Below are positions 9,430 through 17,833 of a stretch of 64,000 nucleotides of DNA, piece after piece; position 1 is the stretch's first letter; every line of letters begins with the position of its first letter. The stretch covers positions 1-64,000 of the forward strand of contig NZ_QTVG01000008.1 in NCBI RefSeq assembly GCF_003460505.1. The letters are read 5' to 3'. Under the pieces are notes generated by a model, which was not told the origin of the DNA, made no database searches, and saw nothing but the letters and a program-made list of their open reading frames with translations. A program made the position numbers and the translations under genes. This stretch comes from Eubacterium sp. AF36-5BH (GTDB lineage Bacteria > Bacillota > Clostridia > Lachnospirales > Lachnospiraceae).

Positions 9430-9486
9430 TATAAAATCCTCCATTTTTATGTATTGTTTATAAGCCATTTAGCTTTACATTAACAT

Positions 9487-10116
9487 TTAATATACAATGT
9501 AACTCTTTTCCTTGTCAGAAGTTGTTACAATTCCATCTTCATCTACATTGCAATTTGAGCTAATGTATTTTACATCACTGCCAATTTCCACTTTGTATTT
9601 TGAATCTACTATTAGAATGTTGGCATTGCTCATTTTCTTGATTTCTTTTGCCTTTAATGTTTCCTTTTTGTCAGGAGAAGTAAATTCACCTTTTATTTTG
9701 CAGTCACCTCGCTCTTCAATTGTTCCTGCATAAAAAGTACCCTCTTCTGCTTTGTTGTAATTCTGTATATATGAATTAAAATCATACACCGTAGCTAATT
9801 TTAAAATCAAATAAGCTTCTTTATCTTCAACTTCAAACTTATCCACTGAAATAGCATCATCAACTGATGCTGTACTACTACTGTTGTATTTTTTCACTTC
9901 ATCATTAATGTATTTTTCAAGCGCATCTTTGTCATAGTCTTTGTCAGCGAACTTCTCTGTTACGCCGTAACTGACTGCGCCATCCTCATCAATGTAAATT
10001 GCATTAACGCCACTGTCTAACTTAATGTCCCCAACCTTTTTTCCACAGGCTGTAAAACTTAAAGCCATGGCAAGCACTAATGACAACGCACAAACCCTCT
10101 TTAAAATATATCTCAT
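9487..10116 (-). CDS. Putative lipoprotein
   Basis: A 209-residue protein with a short basic N-terminus, hydrophobic stretch and lipobox ('LSFTAC', Cys about residue 24), so it should be acylated and held on the outer face of the membrane. The mature part is acidic and lysine-rich, with no catalytic motif or named domain that I recognise. The start ATG at 10116 has AGGAGGGACATT upstream; a longer frame to 10140 lacks a ribosome site. It sits between recO and glyS and is probably co-transcribed with both. Confidence 0.8.
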   Translation of the reverse strand: MRYILKRVCALSLVLAMALSFTACGKKVGDIKLDSGVNAIYIDEDGAVSYGVTEKFADKDYDKDALEKYINDEVKKYNSSSTASVDDAISVDKFEVEDKEAYLILKLATVYDFNSYIQNYNKAEEGTFYAGTIEERGDCKIKGEFTSPDKKETLKAKEIKKMSNANILIVDSKYKVEIGSDVKYISSNCNVDEDGIVTTSDKEKSYIVY

Positions 10117-10177
10117 AATGTCCCTCCTGTATTTTTGCATACCTAAATAGTAATTTTAAACTTTATGAGAACTAATT

Positions 10178-10921
10178 TCAATATAAATTTTCCAGAAATT
10201 CTAAAGAATTAAATTTTTTATGAATTATCTTATTTATGTAGCTCTCAATTACCTGTTTTAGTTGCGCTAATACTTCTTCTTTTACATTAAATGAGAAAAG
10301 CTTATTTATTTTTGCTGTTACAATATACTGTAATGCATATACAGTTGACGGATTAAGAATCTTGTTTTTGCGTATTTTGCCATGGCAATTACTGCAAATT
10401 ACCGAATTGTGTTCCAAATCAAAGCAATCAAGATTTTCTGTGTTACCGCATTTTCCACAATTAAAAACATTTGGATACTCACCGTTAATAACCAACGTAC
10501 GCAATTCATATATACATCGAATCAGGTCAATGGGAATGGCTTTTTTGCTTAGCTGTTTCATTGCAATATACAAAAGCTCTAATGTATCTTTCGCCTCTAT
10601 GCCTTCTCTTCCATAATAGTCGGCAAGTTCTAAAAAATACATTCCCATATACATACTGTCAATATCATTCATGGAGTTGCTGAAATACTCATTAATTTTC
10701 ATTGCCGTAACTGTATATGCATTTCTCCCTCTATACAATGTAAACTCTCCAAAAGCCATTGGCTGACTGCCACCAAGAAATGGGCTTGTAGGCTTTCTTG
10801 CACCTCTTGCAAAAGCTGTTATTTTACCAAACTCTTTTGTGAGTATTACAAGTCTTTTATCGTATTCACTTATAGGTGTCGCTGAAATCACCATACCTAC
10901 CGCTGTTATTGTCTCTACCAT
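10178..10921 (-). CDS. recO: DNA repair protein RecO
   Basis: A 247-residue RecO, normal length. It anneals single strands and works with RecR in RecA loading during gap repair. The N-terminal OB fold is visible ('GMVISATPISEYDKRLVILT', 'ITAFARGARKPTSPFLGG'), followed by the helical domain and a four-cysteine zinc site ('CGKCGN' and 'CSNCHG', residues about 159-185). It overlaps the upstream yqzL-like gene by 56 bases. The order era - yqzL - recO is conserved in Firmicutes and supports the assignment. Confidence 0.95.
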   Translation of the reverse strand: MVETITAVGMVISATPISEYDKRLVILTKEFGKITAFARGARKPTSPFLGGSQPMAFGEFTLYRGRNAYTVTAMKINEYFSNSMNDIDSMYMGMYFLELADYYGREGIEAKDTLELLYIAMKQLSKKAIPIDLIRCIYELRTLVINGEYPNVFNCGKCGNTENLDCFDLEHNSVICSNCHGKIRKNKILNPSTVYALQYIVTAKINKLFSFNVKEEVLAQLKQVIESYINKIIHKKFNSLEFLENLY

Positions 10922-11051
10922 TTCTTTCGCCTTCTATTTTTGAAATAAAATTTTCTCTTGCTTTATTAATTTTTTTCTCTTTAGCATACTGTAAATAATC
11001 ATCTATTTTTCCTGTGGATTCAAACATTCTCCAACTCTCTAAATTATCCAT
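10866..11051 (-). CDS. YqzL-like small protein
   Basis: A 61-residue protein beginning 'MDNLESWRMFESTGKIDDYL', which resembles the short Bacillus YqzL ('W.VF..TG.ID.YL') encoded at the same place between era and recO. It has a strong ribosome site (GGGAGGATAAG). The C-terminal third is very hydrophilic and overlaps the start of recO by 56 bases in another frame. The function of the family is unknown to me. The call rests on the N-terminal motif and synteny. Confidence 0.65.
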   Translation of the reverse strand: MDNLESWRMFESTGKIDDYLQYAKEKKINKARENFISKIEGERNGRDNNSGRYGDFSDTYK

Positions 11052-11084
11052 CTTATCCTCCCTGTAAATAGTTGTATGATTATA

Positions 11085-11158
11085 GTGTCAAAAGATAGGA
11101 TTATGAGAGTGCTTTGCACATAACAATCCGTTTAATTATAATCACAGTGTTTTGACAC
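11085..11158. repeat. Long-range inverted repeat between era and yqzL
   Basis: Nine-base arms GTGTCAAAA (11085-11093) and TTTTGACAC (11150-11158) enclose a second hairpin made of GGATT/TATG and CATA/AATCC. TATAAT-like boxes lie inside and just outside. There is no T-run, so it is not a simple terminator. It could be an RNA processing or attenuation structure, or a small mobile repeat. Confidence 0.55.
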
Positions 11159-11211
11159 CCGCATCTATATAGTTAGGATTTACAATAGAAGATTTTGTAT
11201 GCATTATTTAA

Positions 11212-12114
11212 TTATCTTTCTTCCTTGTAGCCATAATTTTTCATTAGCAATTCGCTGTCACGCCAGTCTTTACGGACTTTTACCCAAAGTTGTAAATTTA
11301 CTTTCATGTCAAGCTGCTGTTCAATTTCGTATCTGGCATTTGTGCCGATTTTCTTTAGCATGCTGCCTTTTTTGCCAATAATAATTCCCTTGTGAGAATC
11401 TCTTTCGCAAACGATAGTTGCCTCAATATCATAAATGTCCTTGTGACGTCTTTTCTTCATTCGCTCAATTGTTACAGCTATACCATGTGGAATTTCTTCA
11501 TCTAATGCATGAAGGGCTTTTTCTCTTATAAGTTCGGCAACAATCTGTCTCATTGGTTGGTCTGTAACAGTATCTTCATCGTAATACATTGGTCCTTCAG
11601 GAAGATATTTAAAAATCTGCTCAATAACTGTATCCACATTATTTCCTTTAAGAGCTGATGCCGGAATAATTTCATCAAAATCCATTATCTTTCTGTAGGC
11701 ATCAATAAACTTAAGAATTTCTTCCTGCTTTACTGTATCTGTTTTGTTGATTACTAAAATAACAGGAACGTCAATGTTCTTTAACTGTTCTGCAATGTGC
11801 TGTTCACCTGCTCCAATAAAAGTATCAGGTTCAACTAACCACATAATTAAATCAACTTCTTTTAATGTTTTTTCTGCCACATTAACCATGTATTCACCAA
11901 GTTTATTTTTTGCCTTATGAATTCCCGGTGTGTCCAAGAAAACAATTTGCCCTTTATCACATGTATAAACTGTTTGAATTTTGTTTCTTGTTGTCTGTGG
12001 TTTCTTTGATGTAATTGCTATTTTTTGTCCAATGATTTGATTCATTAAAGTTGACTTACCTACATTTGGTCTACCAATTAATGCAACAAATCCTGATTTA
12101 AAATTCTTATCCAT
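11212..12114 (-). CDS. era: GTPase Era
   Basis: A 300-residue ribosome-assembly GTPase that binds 16S rRNA near its 3' end. The G1 loop 'GRPNVGKS' is at residues 14-21, 'DTPGIHKAKN' is G3, 'VINKTDTV' is G4, and the KH domain carries 'GIIIGKKGSMLKKIG'. Length is standard. It follows the M16C peptidase gene by nine bases and is in the same operon as yqzL, recO, the lipoprotein gene and glyS. Confidence 0.97.
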   Translation of the reverse strand: MDKNFKSGFVALIGRPNVGKSTLMNQIIGQKIAITSKKPQTTRNKIQTVYTCDKGQIVFLDTPGIHKAKNKLGEYMVNVAEKTLKEVDLIMWLVEPDTFIGAGEQHIAEQLKNIDVPVILVINKTDTVKQEEILKFIDAYRKIMDFDEIIPASALKGNNVDTVIEQIFKYLPEGPMYYDEDTVTDQPMRQIVAELIREKALHALDEEIPHGIAVTIERMKKRRHKDIYDIEATIVCERDSHKGIIIGKKGSMLKKIGTNARYEIEQQLDMKVNLQLWVKVRKDWRDSELLMKNYGYKEER

Positions 12115-12123
12115 TTGTACCTC

Positions 12124-15048
12124 TTATCCTAATTCCTTTACTTCTTTTAAAATTTCCTGGTCTCTTGTTATTGCAGTTTTTCCACCAACTACACAAATGT
12201 AATTTTTATCCAACGCCTTCTTAAATTTAGGTGCCAGACTTCTTATTTTTTCAACAGTTGTTGTAAGCACTGCTTTTCGTTCATTAACTAATGTTTCAAA
12301 TTTAACCTGTGCCATGTAGCTTGCAAATTCTCTTCCACTTCTGTCCGCCGCACTCATTGGGGTGTCTATGCCACTTATTGTACCGATAATATATTTTCTC
12401 ATTTCCCTTTCACTTGCCTGGAAATTCTCAATATAGTTGGGTGCATCTAAGTAAACATCACTTGTTCTCTTACAATTTGGATCTCTGTAAGATGTAAACA
12501 TAATGTCGCCTCCTCTGCTTACAGAGCAGCCACAACCATAAGCACCACCTAATACTCTAATGTTATTCCACAGGTATTCGCTACTCATAATGCTTGATAA
12601 AACCTGCATACTACCGTCGAATTGTTCATCTGTGCTGTCCTTGTAATTACCACAACGTGCCACATACTGAACCTGACCTGAAGTAGTGAAGCCTTCATTC
12701 TTTTCGTTCTTTTCAAAAGTCCAGCCGTCAAATGATTCTTTAAAGTCTACAGGCTCATTCATTTTCCGCTGAAGATTTGAAACTAAAGCTTTTACTTTTT
12801 CAAAGCTTTCCTTATTTCCTGCGTAGTTAATAGTTATGTTATCTTTTCTAAATACATATTTAACCGTATCAGAAATCTTCTTCGCTATTTCTTCCTTCTT
12901 ATTATCAAAATCATCTAGCAGTTCTTCAACAAACTTGTAAAAAGCAATGCCTGATAATAATTCCCTAATATATGACTCGCTGCCATAGTAAGACATGGTT
13001 CTCATTCTACTTGCAACATTACCTGACTGAATAATTGACTTATTTAGTCTTGACTTTGTTTCTTCTAAAATTTCTTTTAGACGTTTGTAATCATCAAATT
13101 TTGTTTTTGTAAGAACTTCTTCAATTATGTTTACTGCTTTCTCAAGGTTGTCGTAAAGGGCTTTTGTATGAACTTCCATCTGGTATTTTGATGTATTGTT
13201 ATAACTGTTTACATAAATTCCCGTTCCAAAACCTAAACCACCAAGATTCATATCAATGTCAGTATTTAAGTCTGTGTAAGTTCTTTCTGTATCCATGTAA
13301 CTTAAAACATATTTAAACAAACCTACATATGGAACATAATCAATTGGCAATTTTTCGAAATTAAATGTCACATCCAAATATCCAATACCATTAGTAAATA
13401 ATTCATTATATACTGCCGTAAACTCAGGCAACTTTTCTTCCTTGTAAATAAATGGTCTTGGACTTTCATTAATGTCTTCAATTTCCAGTAAAGGTATTGT
13501 CTCAAGTTCCTCCGGTGTTGAAGGTGTTTCCTGATAATTCTTTAATTCCTTTGTTTTAATAATTAACGCTTCAATCTCTTCATCTGTCATTGAGTCTTTT
13601 AAACTCTTAAGTTTTACTTCTAACTGCTTTTCTTTTTCCTCTGTTAAACCTTTTTTAGGTTCCATAATTACAGTTGAACGATGATTATTGTTAATCATGT
13701 ATTTTTCTATAATTTTTTCAAAATAATCTGTGTCAATTTTTTCTCTTAATAAATCAAAAATCCTGTTTGTTTCCAAACTTGCAAATGGATTTTCTTCATT
13801 ATAAATCCAGGCACCCATTAGATTAAGTCCCCAAATTAAGCCTTTTGGAAAACCTCCAAAATCTGCTTCTTTTTCTTTAAATTCCAAACTGTTAAGACCT
13901 GCACGTAAAGCATTTTTGCCAATACCGTTCTTAACAATTTCTTTTAATGAATTATTGATTATTTCATTAAATCTGTCACTGTCCTTTTGATTAGCATATT
14001 TAGCTGTAATTGTATAAATTGGCTGTAAAACATCATCCTCGTATGAGCCTGAAATATCTTTTCCAATTTTTGCATCAATTAAAGCCTGCTTAAGTGGGGC
14101 TCCCGGCATTTCCATTATTGCATATTCTAAAATCTGAAAAGCGATACTTAACTCTGTATCTAAGTTGTCGCCAATTACAAAGTTGGAAATTAAGACTGCA
14201 CTTTCATCTTCGTTCTCACTATCTGAAATTGCATATTCCTTTGTAACTGTTACCGGCTTATCAAAAGGCTTTTGATATTTTATTTCTGAATCAACTTCTA
14301 AATAATCGTATTTTGATAAATAATTTTCATCTATCCACTGTAATCTTTCAACTACATCCATATCTCCATACAAATAAATATAGCTGTTTGATGGATGATA
14401 ATATTTTCTATGGAAATCTAAATACTGTTCATATGTTAATTCAGGTATAAAATCAGGATCTCCACCTGACTCATTACTGTAGCCGTTGTCCGGGAATAAT
14501 GATTGAAGTGAAACTCTTGCACCTAAACCGTCAACTGATGAGAATACTCCCTTCATTTCATTATATACAACACCGTTTATTGTAATGTTATCATCTTTAT
14601 TTTCTAATTCGTAATGCCAGCCTTCCTGCTTAAAGATGTTTTCTTCCTTATAGATATTCGGATGAAAAACAGCATCCATGTAAACATGCATAAGATTGTT
14701 AAAATCTTTGTTGTTGTAACTTGCCACAGGATAAACTGTTTTGTCAGGATATGTCATTGCATTAAGGAATGTGTTAAGTGAACCTTTAACTAATTCCATA
14801 AATGGTTCCTTTACCGGAAAATCGTCTGAACCACATAAAACAGTATGTTCTATAATATGTGGAACTCCTGTGTCATCTGTTACCGGTGTTCTAAAACCAA
14901 TATTAAAAACTTTATTGTCATCATCGTTTGATAAGATAACAACTCTTGCACCTGTTTTTTTATGTTTTAGTAAGTATGCATTTGAATTAACTTCTTCAAT
15001 ATGCTTATTTATAATAATTTCGTATTGTTGTAAGTCTTTTACTTCCAT
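12124..15048 (-). CDS. M16C zinc peptidase (PreP/insulinase type)
   Basis: A 974-residue single-chain peptidase of the presequence-protease branch of M16, made of two pairs of homologous alpha/beta domains forming a closed chamber. The inverted zinc motif HXXEH is 'PHIIEHTVLCGS' (H64, E67, H68), followed by 'KGSLNTFLNAMTYPDKTVYP'. The M16C-associated region follows, and 'GGAYGCGCSVSRGG' near the C-terminus is the usual substrate-binding half. There is no signal peptide, so a cytoplasmic oligopeptidase role is likely. It is the first gene of the era operon. Confidence 0.93.
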   Translation of the reverse strand: MEVKDLQQYEIIINKHIEEVNSNAYLLKHKKTGARVVILSNDDDNKVFNIGFRTPVTDDTGVPHIIEHTVLCGSDDFPVKEPFMELVKGSLNTFLNAMTYPDKTVYPVASYNNKDFNNLMHVYMDAVFHPNIYKEENIFKQEGWHYELENKDDNITINGVVYNEMKGVFSSVDGLGARVSLQSLFPDNGYSNESGGDPDFIPELTYEQYLDFHRKYYHPSNSYIYLYGDMDVVERLQWIDENYLSKYDYLEVDSEIKYQKPFDKPVTVTKEYAISDSENEDESAVLISNFVIGDNLDTELSIAFQILEYAIMEMPGAPLKQALIDAKIGKDISGSYEDDVLQPIYTITAKYANQKDSDRFNEIINNSLKEIVKNGIGKNALRAGLNSLEFKEKEADFGGFPKGLIWGLNLMGAWIYNEENPFASLETNRIFDLLREKIDTDYFEKIIEKYMINNNHRSTVIMEPKKGLTEEKEKQLEVKLKSLKDSMTDEEIEALIIKTKELKNYQETPSTPEELETIPLLEIEDINESPRPFIYKEEKLPEFTAVYNELFTNGIGYLDVTFNFEKLPIDYVPYVGLFKYVLSYMDTERTYTDLNTDIDMNLGGLGFGTGIYVNSYNNTSKYQMEVHTKALYDNLEKAVNIIEEVLTKTKFDDYKRLKEILEETKSRLNKSIIQSGNVASRMRTMSYYGSESYIRELLSGIAFYKFVEELLDDFDNKKEEIAKKISDTVKYVFRKDNITINYAGNKESFEKVKALVSNLQRKMNEPVDFKESFDGWTFEKNEKNEGFTTSGQVQYVARCGNYKDSTDEQFDGSMQVLSSIMSSEYLWNNIRVLGGAYGCGCSVSRGGDIMFTSYRDPNCKRTSDVYLDAPNYIENFQASEREMRKYIIGTISGIDTPMSAADRSGREFASYMAQVKFETLVNERKAVLTTTVEKIRSLAPKFKKALDKNYICVVGGKTAITRDQEILKEVKELG

Positions 15049-15117
15049 TGTCTACCTCTCTTTGTCAAAAATCTCTAGTGTATATACTAACATATTTTTT
15101 ATTTTCTATCCATTATA

Positions 15118-15168
15118 TATAAAAAATCTCTCCATACAGATTGGTTGTCTTCTGTACCAAGAGATTTT
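15118..15168 (-). terminator. Terminator of bioY-DUF1284 operon
   Basis: Seventeen-base arms AAATCTCTTGGTACAGA / TCTGTATGGAGAGATTT, then TTTATATATAA on the minus strand, directly after the DUF1284 stop codon. Confidence 0.85.
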
Positions 15169-15175
15169 CTTAATA

Positions 15176-15574
15176 TTATTTATTTTTGTTGTAAGAATCA
15201 CATATATCTGACCATCGACATACTCCGCAAACTGCCCGTAACTTATTAACATCAATAATGCACTTGTGAACCATCTCTGTTAATTGGTTCCATGTAAGGT
15301 CACCTTTTTGTTTTTTCAGTTCATCCTCTATTGCTTCGTATGTGCGTCTATCATTACCTGAAACTGATTTTTCCTGAGTACATATTCCATTTTCATTATT
15401 AGGACAGTTTTCGCATATATCATCTGCCCCTTCTGTTAGTTCAACATAAGGATTCTTACTTAACATTTCATTATGAATTTTTGTCATATTTTCCACAAAT
15501 CCATTGCTATACCCTTTTCCTTCAAAAAACTGAAGGCATAATAAATGGTGTGGTCTAATTGAATATCTGCACAT
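15176..15574 (-). CDS. DUF1284 cysteine-rich protein
   Basis: A 132-residue protein whose start 'MCRYSIRPHHLLCLQFFEGKG' is the DUF1284 signature. Seven further cysteines occur in pairs ('ICENCPNNENGICTQ', 'CGVCRWSDIC') and could hold an iron-sulphur cluster or zinc; this is inference. The ATG at 15574 is chosen over a longer frame to 15595, because the shared family N-terminus begins there. It overlaps the end of bioY by 20 bases, so the two are coupled. Confidence 0.8.
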   Translation of the reverse strand: MCRYSIRPHHLLCLQFFEGKGYSNGFVENMTKIHNEMLSKNPYVELTEGADDICENCPNNENGICTQEKSVSGNDRRTYEAIEDELKKQKGDLTWNQLTEMVHKCIIDVNKLRAVCGVCRWSDICDSYNKNK

Positions 15575-16118
15575 ATTTCTTAACTCTGTTTGCAATAATT
15601 GTTGCTACAACTATTTTTGCAATATCTGGAATAATGTATGGAATAACACAGTATGTTAAAGCAACTGCTACTGTATTATTTGTTACAACCATAAACCAAA
15701 CTGTTCCTATTGCAAAACATGCTACATCGCCTAATACCATTGCAACTACTGTAATAACAAGTTTAACAACTTCGCTTTTTCCATTTGCTAAATTCATTAA
15801 TAAACCAATAATAATTGCTGTTAAAATAAAGCCTACGATGAAGCCGCCTGTTGGACCTGCGATTACTGATGGGCCGCCTGTTAGTCCTGCAAATACAGGT
15901 ACACCAATTATTCCAAGCAAAATATAAACCACAACTGCTATTGTGCCTCTCTTAGTGCCAAGTAAAGCTGCTGTTACAAAAACTGCAAAAGTCTGTAAAG
16001 TAAATGGAACAGGACCTGCAGACACGCTAATCCATGAACAAATTGCCATTATTGCTGTAAATACAGCTATTAGTACCATATCCTGAACTGATAAAAATTT
16101 CTTCTGTGTGTTACTCAT
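15555..16118 (-). CDS. bioY: Biotin transporter BioY (ECF S component)
   Basis: A 187-residue membrane protein with six hydrophobic segments. The BioY signature 'VPFTLQTFAVFVTAALLG' is in the first third, with 'GLTGGPSVIAGPTGGFIVGF' in the middle. It binds biotin and is energised by a shared ECF ATPase module, not encoded here. The ribosome site TAGGAGGAAATT precedes the ATG. It is divergent from birA, with a BirA-type operator over its promoter, so it should be repressed when biotin is plentiful. Confidence 0.95.
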   Translation of the reverse strand: MSNTQKKFLSVQDMVLIAVFTAIMAICSWISVSAGPVPFTLQTFAVFVTAALLGTKRGTIAVVVYILLGIIGVPVFAGLTGGPSVIAGPTGGFIVGFILTAIIIGLLMNLANGKSEVVKLVITVVAMVLGDVACFAIGTVWFMVVTNNTVAVALTYCVIPYIIPDIAKIVVATIIANRVKKYVQIFN

Positions 16119-16159
16119 AATTTCCTCCTAAATACATAACATTTTTTTGCGACTAAGTC

Positions 16160-16213
16160 ATTGTAAGTCAGTTTCTTTTGATTGTCAACCTATTTTGTTA
16201 TTTGGGTGACGTT
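16160..16213 (-). promoter_or_regulatory. bioY promoter overlapped by BirA-type operator
   Basis: On the minus strand TTGACA (16188-16183), a 17-base spacer and TACAAT (16165-16160). The operator reads TTGTCAACC (16182-16190), 14 bases, then GGTGACGTT (16205-16213). It follows the TTGTNAACC-N14-GGTTNACAA pattern of BirA sites, with two deviations in the second half, and covers the -35 box. Confidence 0.8.
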
Positions 16214-16227
16214 TCTTCTCTGTTATG

Positions 16228-16256
16228 TTGAAGCCCCCAAAAAATAATGTTATACT
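16228..16256 (+). promoter_or_regulatory. birA promoter and leader with small uORF
   Basis: TTGAAG (16228-16233), 17 bases, TATACT (16251-16256). The leader of about 110 bases contains a 13-codon reading frame (16279-16320). No strong ribosome site is seen directly before the birA ATG, so birA translation may be weak or linked to the leader. Confidence 0.7.
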
Positions 16257-16369
16257 TGTTTCTAGTTCTTATTAATTTATGGAAGGAGCATGTGTGCCTA
16301 TTAAACCGGCAATGAACTAAAGGATTAAACAGCAATGCAAATGGTTAAATAGCAGCACACGAAAATATT

Positions 16370-17347
16370 ATGAGTGTAAAAGATGAAGTTCTAAAAGAAC
16401 TTGAAAATAACAAAGGTGACTATATTTCAGGTGGCCAACTTGCTGACAATCTGGGTGTCAGCCGTAATTCTGTCTGGAAGGCAATTAAAGCATTGGAAAA
16501 ATCAGGTTACGAAATCAATGCCATACCAAACAAGGGTTATTGCCTTGCAGAAAAAAATGATATTTTATCTTCATACAGTATTAAACAACATTTAAAAAAT
16601 CCCCATTTGGATATATCTGTTTTTTCTTCTGTTACATCCACTAATACCATTTTAAAGGAAATGGCTGAACAGGGTGCAAAAGAAGGTACTGTTATTATTG
16701 CTGAAGAACAAACTGCCGGTCGTGGAAGAACCGGAAAACAATTCTATTCTCCTAAGGGTACCGGAATTTATATAAGTATTCTTCTTCGACCTGATATACC
16801 CGCAGAGGAATCATTATTTTTAACTACATCTGCTGCCGTTGCCACAGCTAGGGCTATTGAAGATGTAAGTGACAAACGTGCCCTTATTAAATGGGTTAAC
16901 GACATTTACCTTGAAGATAAAAAAACCTGTGGAATTCTTACTGAAGGTGCCTTTAACGTGGAGACCGGAAAACTTGATTATGCCATAGTTGGAATCGGTA
17001 TAAACGTTTGCATTCCTGATGGTGGTTTTCCTGACAACATTAAGGATATTGCCACTGCAATTTTTGACAAACAAACAGATTCCATTAACAAACGTAGTAT
17101 TTTGATTGCCAATCTCCTTGACTATTTTATGGAATATTACAAGGATTTCAAATCAAAATCCTATGTAAAAGAATATATTGAACGTTCAATGATTATCGGT
17201 AAAACTATTACCGTAATTGAAGGTTCTAAAACTTCCGTTGCCAAAGCAATTGATATTGACAAAAACTGCCGTCTTAAAGTTCAATTTGAAGACGGTACTA
17301 CTAAATGGCTGTCATCCGGAGAAGTCAGCACAAAAATTCATAAATAA
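16370..17347 (+). CDS. birA: Bifunctional biotin operon repressor / biotin-protein ligase
   Basis: A 325-residue BirA of the bifunctional type. A winged-helix DNA-binding domain lies in residues 1-65 ('GGQLADNLGVSRNSVWKAIKAL'), and the ligase core has 'AGRGRTGKQFYSPKGTGIYIS' and 'IKWVNDIYL'. The C-terminal SH3-like domain ends at 'WLSSGEVS'. It activates biotin to biotinyl-AMP, transfers it to carboxylase carrier domains, and the adenylate-bound dimer represses the biotin regulon. The divergent operator at 16182-16213 fits autoregulation of the bioY side. Confidence 0.95.
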   Translation: MSVKDEVLKELENNKGDYISGGQLADNLGVSRNSVWKAIKALEKSGYEINAIPNKGYCLAEKNDILSSYSIKQHLKNPHLDISVFSSVTSTNTILKEMAEQGAKEGTVIIAEEQTAGRGRTGKQFYSPKGTGIYISILLRPDIPAEESLFLTTSAAVATARAIEDVSDKRALIKWVNDIYLEDKKTCGILTEGAFNVETGKLDYAIVGIGINVCIPDGGFPDNIKDIATAIFDKQTDSINKRSILIANLLDYFMEYYKDFKSKSYVKEYIERSMIIGKTITVIEGSKTSVAKAIDIDKNCRLKVQFEDGTTKWLSSGEVSTKIHK

Positions 17348-17464
17348 ATATTTGTAGATGGTATTTTTGCATACCACAACTGCACATTATTTATTACGTT
17401 TTCTAAAAAGAACTATTTGATATTATTTTTTGATATTATTTTTTATATAATATTGTTCATATTT

Positions 17465-17833
17465 TTATTCATAAATGGCGCATTTTCTTACGGAAACTGT
17501 GCCATTTTTTCCTGTTAAATATTCAAACTTTTCCAGAACATACACGTCTAACAAGCCTTCTTTGTAATCCACTCCCATAACCTTTACTGATATGTCGCCT
17601 TTTGCCTTTAATGATATGCAAACATTTTGAACAAAATTTGCAATCATGTCTTTATCTGATTTTATTATTTTCTGTTCCTTAATCTGGCTATCTTTTACAG
17701 TTTGTTTAACTGCTGCTGCAACAACTCTCTCCAACTCATCTTTTCTGTCCTGCTTACTTTCAACTGAAAGAATTGTAAGAGCCGTAATTAAAATAACCAC
17801 TATAAATCCTGATACAATAACTGTCTGTTTCAT
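17465..17833 (-). CDS. Small membrane-anchored protein of the Tad-like locus
   Basis: 122 residues: one N-terminal hydrophobic helix (residues about 5-25), then a charged helical part and a C-terminal beta-rich part. The layout resembles TadE/pseudopilin-type minor subunits, but no family motif is certain. Its ATG overlaps the stop of the large surface protein (ATGA), so it is the last gene of the Tad-like operon. Between it and birA (17348-17464) there is only AT-rich sequence with two copies of TTTGATATTATTTT and no clear terminator. Confidence 0.65.
   Translation of the reverse strand: MKQTVIVSGFIVVILITALTILSVESKQDRKDELERVVAAAVKQTVKDSQIKEQKIIKSDKDMIANFVQNVCISLKAKGDISVKVMGVDYKEGLLDVYVLEKFEYLTGKNGTVSVRKCAIYE

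Noticed and set aside
15559..15927. 122-codon plus-strand frame
   Set aside because: Antisense shadow of bioY; alternating hydrophobic codons produce an open frame by chance.
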